Source: Rhodovibrio sodomensis (GTDB lineage Bacteria > Pseudomonadota > Alphaproteobacteria > Kiloniellales > Rhodovibrionaceae). Taken from it: a DNA stretch of 64,000 nt. Every line of letters begins with the position of its first letter. The first letter of the stretch is position 1. The position numbers and the translations under genes were made by a program. The stretch is taken from the NCBI RefSeq assembly GCF_016583645.1, contig NZ_NRRL01000003.1:1-64000 (forward strand), given 5' to 3'. Below are positions 8,429 to 17,419 of this stretch, in pieces. The notes under the pieces are model-generated. The model saw only the letters and a list, made by a program, of their open reading frames with translations. It was not told the DNA's origin and did not search any database.

Positions 8429-10030
8429 TCAGCGGCGGACCAGGCTCAGACCCTCGGGCTGACCCTGGATCTCCGGGGTCATCAGCACGACGATCAGTTC
8501 CCGCGTCATGTCGCTCTTGTTGGCAAAGCTGAGAATGCCGCTCTCGCGCTCGCTTTCGGTCGCGCCCTCCTTGCGGAAGGCGCCGACGACCACCGTGTCG
8601 CCGCTGCGGGCGACCACCGTCTGCATGAAGTCGCGGGTGGAGATCTGCGGCAGCTGGATCTCACTCTGGCTGTTGCCGAAGGTGTCGAGCGACAGCAACT
8701 CGGACATGGAGATGCCGTATTGCAGGGCGATGCGGCCGCCATCCAGAACGCGCGGCAGAACGCTCATACTGAATCCTGTGGTGAAGGATCCCGGGGTGAG
8801 TTCCAGGGTCGACTGGCCGTCGCCGTTGGGCTCGAGCTTGGACTCGGCCACATAGCTCTGGCGGGTGCCGACCTGCAGCGGAGCCAGGTGGTTGTTCATC
8901 GTGGCGACGCTGGCGCTATCGACCAGGCTGATTCGCTCGTCGACGCGGGCCAACTCCGCGGCGATCGCCGCACCGCCGGCCTTCTTGAGCGTGCCGTCAC
9001 CGTTCAGGCTCTGGGCGATCGTGCCAAGCTGCAGCTGGCCGTCCTGAGTGCCCTGGGCGAAGTCGGCGGCCGTGGTGGCCGCGCCGGCGAAGCCGCCGAA
9101 GATGTTGCCGAGCGTCGCGCCAGTCAGGGTGTTGCCGGCGTTTACCAGCAGTGCGTCGATGTTGATCTGGTTGTTCTGAGAATCCGTCTCGTCGATCTTG
9201 AGGACGTGGACGGTGATCGAGACCTGCTTCGAGAGCTGCTGGTTCTCGCGCCGGATGTAGTCCTCGACCCGGCTCAGCACCGGACCGCGCGCTGTAACCG
9301 TGATAGTACCGGTCTCCGGAGACAGGCTGTAGCTAGCGCTGTCGTCGCTAATCATCCCATCAAGGGCCTCGTCGACGCGCTCCCATACGCTAAGCGAGGT
9401 TTTGAAGGTGTTCTCGATGTTGGCCTCGTTATCCGCGCCGGCACCGCCGCCGGCGCTCGAGGCCGTCTGGATAGTGGCTTCGCTCTCCATGGACGTTGGC
9501 GGAGCCATCAGCGTGAAGTTACGGGTCTCCACGCCGTAGAAGCGGATCGTACCGTCCCGGTGCTCCCAGGAGAGGTCATAGTACGCTGCGACCTGGTTGA
9601 GAAAGCCACTGAGGGGCCCGCGGTAGTTGGCGTGGAACGGGCGGTTCGGACGGACGCCTCGGTCCTCGCTGAGAGAGCTTACGCCGGAGACCGGGATGCC
9701 GGTGTACAGCGTGATCTCGCGAGCGACATCGCTCAGGGTCATCTCGCGAGGCGAGAAGAAGTCGAACCCGTCCTGACGCTCGAAGGCGGTCGGCAACGGC
9801 TGACCGTTGCGCAAGCGCACGCCCACCGATCCCAGGTAGATGTCGTCGCTGCGCTGCACGTTCGCCGGACCGGTCCGGATGTCGACGGCGCGCATCTGGT
9901 CGATCGCTTCCGCCGCCCGCTTCTCGACGGTGTCGTTGAACGGGGCGGCTTCCTTGACGTGGGCCTTGCAGCCGGCGAGGACCATTGTGGTGCCAAGCAG
10001 GCAGGCGTACAGCAGGGTCGTGCGGCGCAT
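8429..10030 (-). CDS. pilN: PilN, lipoprotein secretin of the thin pilus
   Basis: Outer-membrane secretin of the BfpB/TcpC/PilN group. Start ATG 10030 is chosen for GGAG seven bases upstream; a GTG at 10048 is alternative. The signal peptide ends VLAGC, a lipobox, so the mature protein is a lipoprotein. An STN/N0-like region (LSDVAREITLYTGIPVSGV), a mixed linker and the C-terminal secretin core follow (LPRVLDGGRIALQYGISMSEL..., TVVARSGDTVVVGAFRKE, RELIVVLMTPEIQ). Length 533 aa is usual for PilN. It lies 14 bp after pilL. Confidence 0.92.
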   Translation of the reverse strand: MRRTTLLYACLLGTTMVLAGCKAHVKEAAPFNDTVEKRAAEAIDQMRAVDIRTGPANVQRSDDIYLGSVGVRLRNGQPLPTAFERQDGFDFFSPREMTLSDVAREITLYTGIPVSGVSSLSEDRGVRPNRPFHANYRGPLSGFLNQVAAYYDLSWEHRDGTIRFYGVETRNFTLMAPPTSMESEATIQTASSAGGGAGADNEANIENTFKTSLSVWERVDEALDGMISDDSASYSLSPETGTITVTARGPVLSRVEDYIRRENQQLSKQVSITVHVLKIDETDSQNNQINIDALLVNAGNTLTGATLGNIFGGFAGAATTAADFAQGTQDGQLQLGTIAQSLNGDGTLKKAGGAAIAAELARVDERISLVDSASVATMNNHLAPLQVGTRQSYVAESKLEPNGDGQSTLELTPGSFTTGFSMSVLPRVLDGGRIALQYGISMSELLSLDTFGNSQSEIQLPQISTRDFMQTVVARSGDTVVVGAFRKEGATESERESGILSFANKSDMTRELIVVLMTPEIQGQPEGLSLVRR

Positions 10031-10044
10031 GGTGCTACTCCGGA

Positions 10045-10743
10045 TCACTGGTGCGCGTAGGCGCTGGGGGTTTGGATGACGAGCACCTTGTTGCCGCCGT
10101 AGAGCTTGCCGGCGATCGGCGGGTTCGCCCGCGCGAAGGCGGCGATCAGGTCCGACGACGCGTCCTCGAAGCCGCCCTCGAAGGTCGCACCTGCCTGAAG
10201 CACATACTGGTGCTCGGAGTTCCAGACGACCGTCCAGCCGGCCATGCCCGCCCAGGTTTCCAGGGTCGCCTGTACCGTCTGACCAGCGTCCGCCTGCCAG
10301 ATCTCCGGCGGTATCGCACCCTCGACCGGCAACTCGTCGACGGTCTGCTCGGCCATCGGCTCATCGGCCATCGGGTCGGTTCCGCCCCCGGCCGCGTGTC
10401 CCGTTGCGTCGTCCGCACCCTTAGCGCCGGCCGTCTCGCCGACGGGGTCGACGCCCGCGTCACCGTCAGATCCGTCATGCACCGGCTTCGGCTCGGGCTT
10501 GACGTAGCCGTCCTCGGTCAGGATCGGGTTGCCGTCCTCGTCGAACCGGACGTTGCCGGGCAGGCCCGCCATCTGGATGGCGTCCTGCAGGCCGTAGACG
10601 GGCTGCGGGTCGTAGGCGTGCATCGGCGCCATCTCGCCGAGGCGGGTAAGGCGCTCGAAGCCGGCCGAGGCCGGCTGCGCAGCCGGGACGGCGAGAGCCA
10701 GCACGCCGGCCAGCAGCGCGCCTTTGCGGGACATCGTGTTCAT
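10045..10743 (-). CDS. pilL: PilL C-terminal-type protein (TcpQ domain), first gene of the pilus operon
   Basis: Exported protein of 232 aa. A signal peptide ends PASAG, followed by an acidic, low-complexity middle with charged repeats, then a C-terminal TcpQ-like domain (QTVQATLETWAGMAGWTVVWNSEHQYVLQAGATFEGGFEDA...LIAAFARANPPIAGKLYGGNKVLVI). TcpQ domains help the secretin reach or stay in the outer membrane; secretin PilN is the next gene. Start ATG 10743 is in frame with a GTG six bases earlier. The protein is shorter than IncI PilL, matching only its C-terminal part. The promoter region upstream carries three ACCGTA/TACGGT elements. Confidence 0.75.
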   Translation of the reverse strand: MNTMSRKGALLAGVLALAVPAAQPASAGFERLTRLGEMAPMHAYDPQPVYGLQDAIQMAGLPGNVRFDEDGNPILTEDGYVKPEPKPVHDGSDGDAGVDPVGETAGAKGADDATGHAAGGGTDPMADEPMAEQTVDELPVEGAIPPEIWQADAGQTVQATLETWAGMAGWTVVWNSEHQYVLQAGATFEGGFEDASSDLIAAFARANPPIAGKLYGGNKVLVIQTPSAYAHQ

Positions 10744-10877
10744 GAGCACAAGCCTAGGTTCCGTCGTGGTTGCCTGTCGGCGCGCGACCGTCCGGCGAGA
10801 CGCGTCGGGCTCTATACCGTAAGTTTAAGTCGGATACGGTCGCCCGCAATCCAGAGCCTACGAAAATACGGTCGTCG
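10744..10877 (-). promoter_or_regulatory. Pilus operon promoter region with three ACCGTA/TACGGT elements
   Basis: The gap before pilL holds ACCGTA at 10816-10821 and TACGGT at 10835-10840 and 10867-10872 (the last touches the rnhB stop). Flanks are AT-rich (AGTTTAAGT) in otherwise GC-rich DNA, which fits a promoter. On the minus strand two sites read GACCGTAT. Confidence 0.5.
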
Positions 10878-11495
10878 CTACCGACTTTTTGACTCGGCGA
10901 GCAGGCGCCGAAGGAACGACGGACGGTGCAGCGGAGTCTTTCCGAGCGCGCGGATGGCAGCAACGTGCTCGGGCGTACCGTAGCCGGCGTTGCGCGCCCA
11001 GCCGTAGCCGGGATACTTCTGCGCGGCGGCGTGCATCGCCGCATCGCGCGTGACCTTGGCGAGGATCGACGCCGCCGAGATCTCTGGGATCGAGCCGTCG
11101 CCCCCGATGATTGCCTCAGCCTTGCCGGGCAGTTCGGGCAGATCGCGGCCGTCGACGAGGAACCGAACGTCCAGGGCGCCCAGGCGCTCGACGATCGCGG
11201 CACCGGCCGCGCTCATCGCGGCTAGGGTTGCGCGGCGGATGTTGAGGCGTTCGATCTCGGCCACGCTCGCCTCGGCGAATGCGAAGATCGCGTGCTCCCG
11301 CAGAGCTGCCGACAGCACCTCGCGACGCTTCGGGGAGAGCTTCTTGGAGTCCGTTAGCGCCGACCGGACATCGTCCGGGACGCTCCCGGGCAGCACCGCC
11401 GCGCACACGAGACACGGACCCGTAAGGCATCCCCGGCCGACCTCGTCGATACCCACGACCACGGTTTGTTGGGGCTTCTGCGTGACGGTGGTCAC
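10878..11495 (-). CDS. rnhB: Ribonuclease HII
   Basis: Hydrolyses RNA in RNA/DNA hybrids and single ribonucleotides in DNA. Starts at GTG 11495 and gives 205 aa, standard length. Catalytic motifs are intact: GIDEVGRG (Asp17, Glu18), DSKKLSPKRRE, FLVDGRDLPEL (Asp115) and ISAASILAKVTRD (Asp151), then YGWARNAGYGTPEH and HRPSFLR. It is an extra, plasmid-borne copy of a housekeeping enzyme. It sits between the pilus operon promoter and a divergent HEAT-like gene, sharing a regulatory gap with ACCGTA/TACGGT elements. Confidence 0.95.
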   Translation of the reverse strand: MTTVTQKPQQTVVVGIDEVGRGCLTGPCLVCAAVLPGSVPDDVRSALTDSKKLSPKRREVLSAALREHAIFAFAEASVAEIERLNIRRATLAAMSAAGAAIVERLGALDVRFLVDGRDLPELPGKAEAIIGGDGSIPEISAASILAKVTRDAAMHAAAQKYPGYGWARNAGYGTPEHVAAIRALGKTPLHRPSFLRRLLAESKSR

Positions 11496-11728
11496 AGGTG
11501 GCTCTTTCGGTTGACTTCAAAGGGCAACCGGAATATGGAGTCGCGGGACCGTAGTGGGCGTCGTGGATACGGTCGTTTAGGTAAGGGCTGGACCAAGTCG
11601 TGGGAAGTAGAGGCTGTGCCGGATGGCACAATCGCAGGTTCCGTGCGTGTCGGGCGGACCTATGCTAAAAGTGCAGGCCATGTGCTGCACGAACACGACC
11701 CGATAGACAGGCCATCCGGGAGCCCAAG
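11496..11728. promoter_or_regulatory. Divergent promoter region rnhB/HEAT gene with inverted ACCGTA...TACGGT pair
   Basis: A 233-bp divergent gap. ACCGTA (11548-11553) and TACGGT (11568-11573) form an inverted pair, extendable to GACCGTA/TACGGTC, with 14 bp between the hexamers. No convincing ORF was found. Confidence 0.45.
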
Positions 11729-13369
11729 ATGCGCTTTCTCGACAGCAGCGAACTCACAGAGGCTTTCGCGCTGGCACTCGGTCTTTGCGACGAAGACGTC
11801 GCGACAGTCGAGACGGCCGTGCGCACTCAGCCGCAGCGGATGCGCCGGATCTTCGACATGATGTATCTGCTGTACGATGACGAGGCGCTTGTGGGCACCC
11901 GGGGCGAACGTCCGCGGGTCGACGGGCAAACCCCGCTGGAGCTGCTGGCGCAGGGTAATAACGGGATCGAGCGGCTGGATACCGCGCTCAGCCAGGTTTT
12001 CCACGACGCCGCACCGCGCGATCTCTTCCCGGCGGACGGGCAGGTGCGCGACTTCCCCCGCGCCTGTCAGGTGATCTACCGCCTGATCTGGGAGCGCATG
12101 TCCGAGCCCGGCGAGGAGGTGGCGCTGCACCACCCGCTCGCGTTCAGCCATCAGCCGCTCGGCGACCCGTCCGGGCGTCTTGCCAAGGCTCTCGTTGCCG
12201 TGCTCCAGACTTACGACGGGCGCCCGGGACGCCGCGTGCTGAGTCTCGCGATGCTGGATCCCGACGCCCGCGTCCGCCGGGCGGCCGTGAAGGTCGCGGG
12301 CGGCTTCATCGGGTTCCGGGACGTGGCCGACGCCGTTCACGGCCTCAGGGACGACGAGGATCGGGAGATCAGGCTGTCCGCTCTCGAGGCGTTCGCGCCC
12401 TTCGTGTCCAGAACGGACGCTGCCGGCCGACTGGTGTCGTTCGTGACCGATCCGGATCGCGACATCCGTGCGCGGGCGCTGGAGTTGATCAAGAACAGCT
12501 CGACGCTCGATCAGTACCGGGAGCGACTGGTGCCGCTAGCCTTCGACCCGGCGGAGGAGATCCGGCTGGCCGCAAGCGATCTCTTCGATCAGGACGAGGT
12601 CGAGAGCTATGTCGCGATCCTGGCCGATCGCGCGGCTGCTGGCCAGCCCGTTGAGCCCTACGAGCTTCGTATCCTGGCCCGCGAACCGGCGGTCAGCGAT
12701 CACCAGCGCACCCGGGCCTTCCAGGGCCGGCTCGCCGCACTCAAGACCCGCCACATGCATGCGCTCGCCATGTCGCATGCGCTGCGCGCGCTCGGCTTTT
12801 TCGATCGCTCGCCACAGGAACCCGTTTGGCGGGAGGTCAAGGAGATCGCGGAAACCTGGCCGAACCCGGCGTTTGAGCGGAATCTGCTGCCGGTCCTGCG
12901 GAAGTTCGGCGACGATCCGAGCTGGGAGGTCTGCCTCGCCCTGCTCGGCCAGCCGGTGCAGGACCAGGCCCATTCGATGCGCGCTGGCCTTGCCGAAACC
13001 GCCGCGGACATGGCCGCGGGCGATCCCGAGCGCGCGGAACAGGTCGCGCGCATCGCCCGCGACCCGGAGATCGATGCCGGGGCACGTGGGGCGGCCATGT
13101 GGGGGGCCGTGAAGTGCCTGCCGGAGAACCGTCGGGAGCCGTTCCTGACGGACCTCGTTTGCGACGTCTCGTGCGACACCCCGATGGTCCGCAACGCACT
13201 CAAGCAGCTGGGCCGGCTGAAGCCCACACGGCGGATCGTCGAGGCGATCGATCAGGTCGCGCGCACCCGCAACGACCGCGCCGGGAAGCTCGCCCGCGAG
13301 ATGCGCGAGCAGCTCGGTGGCGAGGAGCGGGCCTGGTTGAACGGGAGCGACTGGACGGTCGACAGCTGA
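11729..13369 (+). CDS. HEAT-repeat-like protein of unknown function
   Basis: A 546-aa soluble, helix-rich protein with no signal peptide or membrane segment. Several consecutive stretches have the HEAT/armadillo look of paired helices with conserved D/R/A positions: LSLAMLDPDARVRRAAVKVAGGF (about 167-190), DEDREIRLSALEAFAPFV, DPDRDIRARALELIKNSS, and later DPSWEVCLALLGQP and CLPENRREPFLTDLV. Such scaffolds bind proteins or nucleic acid; the partner is unknown. GGGAG lies six bases before the ATG. It is divergent from rnhB and convergent with the 13394-14590 gene. Confidence 0.6.
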   Translation: MRFLDSSELTEAFALALGLCDEDVATVETAVRTQPQRMRRIFDMMYLLYDDEALVGTRGERPRVDGQTPLELLAQGNNGIERLDTALSQVFHDAAPRDLFPADGQVRDFPRACQVIYRLIWERMSEPGEEVALHHPLAFSHQPLGDPSGRLAKALVAVLQTYDGRPGRRVLSLAMLDPDARVRRAAVKVAGGFIGFRDVADAVHGLRDDEDREIRLSALEAFAPFVSRTDAAGRLVSFVTDPDRDIRARALELIKNSSTLDQYRERLVPLAFDPAEEIRLAASDLFDQDEVESYVAILADRAAAGQPVEPYELRILAREPAVSDHQRTRAFQGRLAALKTRHMHALAMSHALRALGFFDRSPQEPVWREVKEIAETWPNPAFERNLLPVLRKFGDDPSWEVCLALLGQPVQDQAHSMRAGLAETAADMAAGDPERAEQVARIARDPEIDAGARGAAMWGAVKCLPENRREPFLTDLVCDVSCDTPMVRNALKQLGRLKPTRRIVEAIDQVARTRNDRAGKLAREMREQLGGEERAWLNGSDWTVDS

Positions 13370-13393
13370 GATCGCTGGCTGTCGCCCCAGTTT

Positions 13394-14590
13394 TCAGCTG
13401 GCCTCGAGCAAATCGGCGGAGGTCAGCTTCGCCCCCAGCATGCGACCGAGATCGGCGGCAAGATCGTCGAGCCGGCTCGTGAAATCGCTGGCGAGCAGGC
13501 GGGAGAGCTCGTCGACATCGAGATCGCACGCATTCGCGGCCTGGGAGAGCGACCGGCCGGCGCCAAGCATCAGGCGGGCCTCGCGCTCCGAGCGGACGGC
13601 GCGAAGGCGGCCGCGCACGGCCTCCAGGATCTCGATTGCCCGCGCGATGAAGGCGGACGTCGCCTTTCGGTTGGACTTCCAGTCCTTGGGGAGTGCCCGA
13701 TGCAGCGGGGGCAGTTCCTCCAATAGCCGGAGAACGGTGGCAACCTGACTCTCGGTGGCCGGCAAACCTTCCGGCACAGCGGCGGCAGGTGCGTCCGCCG
13801 CCGCCTGGGGCTCAGAAGGTTTCAAGCCGGACCAGCGGGCGGCGAGGTGGATCGGGACCGAGGCTTCCTCGGCGATCTGCTCGACGCTGTGGCCGGCCTG
13901 GGCGAGCCATTTGACGGCGCTGACCGCGTAGTAGGACACCTTGTGGGTCTCCAGGCATCCGCGCCGGAGTGAGCGCACCTGCAGGGCGGTCATGAGGGCT
14001 GTCGCGAAGAGATCGTCGCGCCCCGGCTGGATGTTCATGTCCAGCCAAGCGGAGCCAGCGAGCACGTCCTTGTAGTCAGTCTGTCCCTTGAGATCGACCT
14101 CGGTGACCTCGAGTGGCCGGGTGGTCACGCGGGCAGCGCCGAGCATCCGGCCGACGGCGGCGCGCGAGTAGAATTTCTGGCTCCGTAGGACGAGGCCGGT
14201 TGCCGGTGCGAGCAGCGCCTGGAGGCGCTCGAAGGCCCCCGTTTCGGTCAGACGGATCTTCTCCGCACGGGCGATCACGCGGCGCTCCTGGAGATGAAGG
14301 ACGGCAACCTCAGCGGCCTGGTGGTCCTCGATCCGGAAGGCGAGCACGGCTTCGAGCTGATCCTTCGCCCAGGCCTTGCGCGAGCCGACCAGAAGTTCCT
14401 TGACCGCCTCGGCCTTGGCGCCGGTCAGCTGGCCGGACGCGCGATCTCCCGACATAACCCGGAGGGACTGGCCGTGCTGGGCCACCCATCGGCCACTGTC
14501 GTAGACCTGCACCAGGCGACGGAAGGCGGCCTCGAGATCGTTGATCCGGTCGGGATGCCCGCCGACCGCGGTTCGCCCTGCTGCAGTCAT
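13394..14590 (-). CDS. Uncharacterised protein coupled to the RecD2-like helicase
   Basis: A 398-aa protein I do not recognise. It is helix-rich and lacks membrane segments. Two stretches resemble helix-turn-helix units: about 236-256 (SVEQIAEEASVPIHLAARWSG) and near 350 (LSQAANACDLDVDELSRLLAS), so DNA binding is possible. The start is strongly supported: GGAGG seven bases upstream, and the ATG overlaps the recD2 stop by one base (TGATG). Translational coupling with a helicase suggests a shared role in DNA processing. Confidence 0.6.
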   Translation of the reverse strand: MTAAGRTAVGGHPDRINDLEAAFRRLVQVYDSGRWVAQHGQSLRVMSGDRASGQLTGAKAEAVKELLVGSRKAWAKDQLEAVLAFRIEDHQAAEVAVLHLQERRVIARAEKIRLTETGAFERLQALLAPATGLVLRSQKFYSRAAVGRMLGAARVTTRPLEVTEVDLKGQTDYKDVLAGSAWLDMNIQPGRDDLFATALMTALQVRSLRRGCLETHKVSYYAVSAVKWLAQAGHSVEQIAEEASVPIHLAARWSGLKPSEPQAAADAPAAAVPEGLPATESQVATVLRLLEELPPLHRALPKDWKSNRKATSAFIARAIEILEAVRGRLRAVRSEREARLMLGAGRSLSQAANACDLDVDELSRLLASDFTSRLDDLAADLGRMLGAKLTSADLLEAS

Positions 14591-16926
14591 CAGAAAACCT
14601 CCGTCGGGAGCCCTCCGTCGTCATCTGTGGCGGAGCTGGCTGTGGGTACCGACTGGAGATATGGGGCCGAAAGGCCGAGTCCGGCGATCCGCTCGGCGAG
14701 TCCGGTGAGGCGCTTGCTGCCATCGGTCTTGACCGCGATCTGAACGGCGCGGGCCTGTCCGATGATGCAGCACAGGCTGCGGGCCCGGGTGACACCCGTG
14801 TAGATCAGGTTTCGCCGCAGCATGATGTAGTGCTGGGTGGTCATCACCACGATCACGACCGGGTACTCGCCGCCCTGGCTGCGGTGGATCGACATGGCGT
14901 AGGCGTGCGAGATCTGATCCAGTTCGCTGCGCTGGTAAGTCACCCGGTTGCCGTCGAAGTCGATCAGGACCGTCTCGTGACCGTCGACCATATCGATGTC
15001 GACGATCACGCCCAGGTCGCCGTTGAAGACGTCGTCGTCGTAGTTGTTGCTCATCTGGATGATGCGATCGCGGACCCGGAACTCCCGGTTCCGGTGCTCG
15101 ATCCAGCGTTCGCCGTCCCGGCGCGGGTTGAGCGCCTGCTGCAGGAGCAGGTTGAGATTGTGCGTGCCGCAGTCGTTGTTGTTGCCAGGGGTGAGCACCT
15201 GCACGTCGCGCATCGGCTCCCACCCCACCTTGGGCAGAAGCTCGGTGACGAGCTTGACGGTCTTGCGCACGACCTCCTTCGGATCCTCCTCGAACACACC
15301 CCAGAGGTCGGAGGAACGGCTGGGCGCGGTCATCTCGGGGACGGTCGCCTGGTTGATCATCCGCGCCGCCGTGGCGATCGCCGAGCCCTCCTTCTGCCGG
15401 AAGGTCTTGGTGAGGCGCCCGGTGGGGACCACACCGGAGGCGATCAGGTCGGCGAGCACGTTGCCGGCGCCGACACTCGGCAGCTGGTCGGCGTCGCCGA
15501 CGATCACCAGACGGCAACCCTCGGGCAGGGCGCGCAGGACGTCCCGGATCAGGAAGAGGTCCATCATGGACCCCTCGTCGATGACCACGCAGCCGACCTG
15601 CAGCGGGTTGTCGGCGTTGCGGGTGAAACCGCGATGGCCGGGCGCGTTAGAGAACTCGAGCAGGCGGTGCAGGGTGCGCGCGCCAAGTCCCGTCGCCTCA
15701 GCCATGCGCTTGGCCGCGCGCCCCGTCGGGGCTGCCAGCGCCTTCTCGATCGCCTTGGACGTGGCGGCGGGGACCGACTGGCCGGCCAGCTCGTCGAGGG
15801 CGTTCAGGAAGGTGCGGAGCACGCTCGTCTTGCCCATGCCGGGTCCGCCGGTGATCACGGCGGTCTGGTTCCGGATGGCCAGCGCGACCGCGCGGTGCTG
15901 GTCCTCGTGCAGCGCAAGGCCCAGGGCCGCGGCGGCTCGGCCGATCGCGCCGTCGATGTCCGCGCCCGGATCTAGCGTGGCGGGGCGGGCGAGTGTGACG
16001 ATGCGCTCGGCGACCTCGATCTCGCAGTCGCGCATCCGCTTGTCGAACAGCACCGGCTGGCCGGCGATCGTGTCCTCGACCAGCCGGCCCTCGTGGATCA
16101 GCCGGTCCAGCTCGGCGCGCAGCAGGCGCTCCTTGACCATCAGCAGATCGGAGGTCTCCGCGATCAGCGTGTTCGCGGGCGTGGCGCAGTGACCGCTGCG
16201 CTGGTACTGCTGGACCTGGCTCAGCAGGCCCGCCCGCGCGCGCTCGGGCGCCTCGCGGGGCATGCTCTGAGACAGCGCGATCTGGTCGGCCGTCTTGAAG
16301 CCGATGCCCCGGACGTCCTCGATCAGCTTGTACGGGTTCGTCTGGATCACCTGCATGGTGCCGTCGCCGTAGACGTCGATGATCCGCCGGGCGAAACCGG
16401 GGCCGATATCGTGGGCGTACAGCATGGAGAGCAGGCGCCCGTAGCGGGTGCGCAGCTTCCAGTGGTCGGCGATCGCCTTGGCCTTCTGGTCCGGCACGTC
16501 GGCGGCGGCGATCATGGTCGGCGATTCCAGCACCTGGGCCGTCTGCGTGCCGTACTTCGCGACGATCCGCTCGGCGGTCTTGCGCCCAATCCCGTCCACG
16601 GCGTTGGCGAGGTAGCGGACGATCCCGTCGGGCGTCTCCGGGATCTCGGCCTGGATGAACTTGGCCTTGAACTGCCGCCCCCACTTCGGGTCGACCACCC
16701 ATTTGCCTTCGGCGGAGATCCGGCCGCCGACGACCACTGCGTCGCCGCGGCCTTGAACGGTGACGACGTCACCACCGTCCCGGCGCACGCGCAGGATCGA
16801 AAATCCTGTGTCGATGTCAGTGAAGCGCACCTTCATGATCTCGCCAGCGACGTGCGTGGCATCACTCGACTTGGGGTCGAGCCCGGGGATCTGAGGCGCT
16901 GAGACTTCCAGTTCGGTCTGACGCAT
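14590..16926 (-). CDS. RecD2-type superfamily 1B DNA helicase
   Basis: A 778-aa 5'-3' helicase. The N-terminal OB-like region (about 25-95) is followed by tandem helix-hairpin-helix segments (DGIGRKTAERIVAKYG about 111-126; VRGIGFKTADQIAL about 205-218), the RecD2 hallmark. Motor motifs: EDQHRAVALAI (Q region), Walker A GGPGMGKTS (360-368), APTGRAAKRMAE (Ia), VIDEGSMMDLFL (II), IVGDADQLPSVGAGNVLADL (III), TKTFRQ (IV), and YAMSIHRSQGGEYPVVIVV (V). Length and order match RecD2/TraA-like helicases. It may unwind or process plasmid DNA during replication or transfer. Upstream lies a candidate promoter shared in sequence with the 22623 gene. Confidence 0.9.
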   Translation of the reverse strand: MRQTELEVSAPQIPGLDPKSSDATHVAGEIMKVRFTDIDTGFSILRVRRDGGDVVTVQGRGDAVVVGGRISAEGKWVVDPKWGRQFKAKFIQAEIPETPDGIVRYLANAVDGIGRKTAERIVAKYGTQTAQVLESPTMIAAADVPDQKAKAIADHWKLRTRYGRLLSMLYAHDIGPGFARRIIDVYGDGTMQVIQTNPYKLIEDVRGIGFKTADQIALSQSMPREAPERARAGLLSQVQQYQRSGHCATPANTLIAETSDLLMVKERLLRAELDRLIHEGRLVEDTIAGQPVLFDKRMRDCEIEVAERIVTLARPATLDPGADIDGAIGRAAAALGLALHEDQHRAVALAIRNQTAVITGGPGMGKTSVLRTFLNALDELAGQSVPAATSKAIEKALAAPTGRAAKRMAEATGLGARTLHRLLEFSNAPGHRGFTRNADNPLQVGCVVIDEGSMMDLFLIRDVLRALPEGCRLVIVGDADQLPSVGAGNVLADLIASGVVPTGRLTKTFRQKEGSAIATAARMINQATVPEMTAPSRSSDLWGVFEEDPKEVVRKTVKLVTELLPKVGWEPMRDVQVLTPGNNNDCGTHNLNLLLQQALNPRRDGERWIEHRNREFRVRDRIIQMSNNYDDDVFNGDLGVIVDIDMVDGHETVLIDFDGNRVTYQRSELDQISHAYAMSIHRSQGGEYPVVIVVMTTQHYIMLRRNLIYTGVTRARSLCCIIGQARAVQIAVKTDGSKRLTGLAERIAGLGLSAPYLQSVPTASSATDDDGGLPTEVF

Positions 16927-17138
16927 GAGGCCTTCGCGGTATGTTCGGGCACGCGGGCGGCGATCCTAATCAGGTAAATGGGGTCGGTCTGCGCGTCAGG
17001 CCCGAAAAACTGCGCTTTTGGGCTGGCCGGGGTCGATTCGGGAAGGTGCGACCGTATTGCGCGGGGCCATCCCGCCCATATCTCGGTAATAGAGGCCGCT
17101 TTACGGTCGCTCTCACCCCTGCCACGGAACGACGACCG
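16927..17138. promoter_or_regulatory. Divergent promoter region recD2/virB6 operon
   Basis: A 212-bp divergent gap with ACCGTA at 17051-17056 and TACGGT at 17102-17107; with flanks these read GCGACCGTA and TTACGGTCGC, an inverted pair 45 bp apart. A second shared element lies at 16972-16988 (see separate entry). Confidence 0.45.
16972..16988 (-). promoter_or_regulatory. CCCCATTTA promoter-like element upstream of recD2
   Basis: On the minus strand this reads ACCGACCCCATTTACCT, about 46 bp before the recD2 ATG. It matches the element at 22688-22704 in 16 of 17 positions, also upstream of a minus-strand gene. CCCCATTTA agrees with the sigma-32 -10 consensus CCCCATNTA, and this window encodes an RpoH-like sigma factor. 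A clear CTTGAA -35 box is not seen. Confidence 0.35.
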
Positions 17139-17414
17139 ATGTTCTCACGCAAGACCCGTATCTGCCCGCCGGGTAAGTACCTGATCGTCGGCCAGAGGGA
17201 CGATACCGACGACATCGTGTTCTCGATCATCGGCGACGTGCCCAAGAACCCGAAGCTGACCCAGCTGTGCCGGCGCGCACTGTTTGAGATGGGACTCAAC
17301 GATCCGCTGATCTACTCGTTCCTGTGCATGATCTACCAGCTGCCCAACGGCGGCGGACAGCTCGTTTTGGATCAGGGCGCGCTTAGGCGATACGTCCACG
17401 CGAATTACGGTTAA
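17139..17414 (+). CDS. Small uncharacterised protein, first gene of virB6 operon
   Basis: A 91-aa protein starting at ATG 17139 (MFSRKTRICPPGKYLIVGQRDD). It is compact and soluble, with beta-rich N-terminal and helical middle parts (LTQLCRRALFEMGLNDPLIYSFLCMIYQL). The frame extends upstream without a stop, but that part looks non-coding and holds the regulatory hexamers. It is followed three bases later by the next gene and then virB6, so it is probably co-transcribed with the channel gene. No family recognised. Confidence 0.6.
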   Translation: MFSRKTRICPPGKYLIVGQRDDTDDIVFSIIGDVPKNPKLTQLCRRALFEMGLNDPLIYSFLCMIYQLPNGGGQLVLDQGALRRYVHANYG

Positions 17415-17419
17415 GGGTG

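Noticed and set aside
10977..10982. ACCGTA copy inside rnhB as a regulatory site
   Set aside because: It is in coding sequence with GC-rich flanks and lacks the AT-rich context of the intergenic copies; probably chance.
13370..13393. Rho-independent terminator between the HEAT gene and the 13394 gene
   Set aside because: GACAGC/GCTGTC with a following TTTT exists, but the stem is short and the spacing is poor; not listed as a feature.
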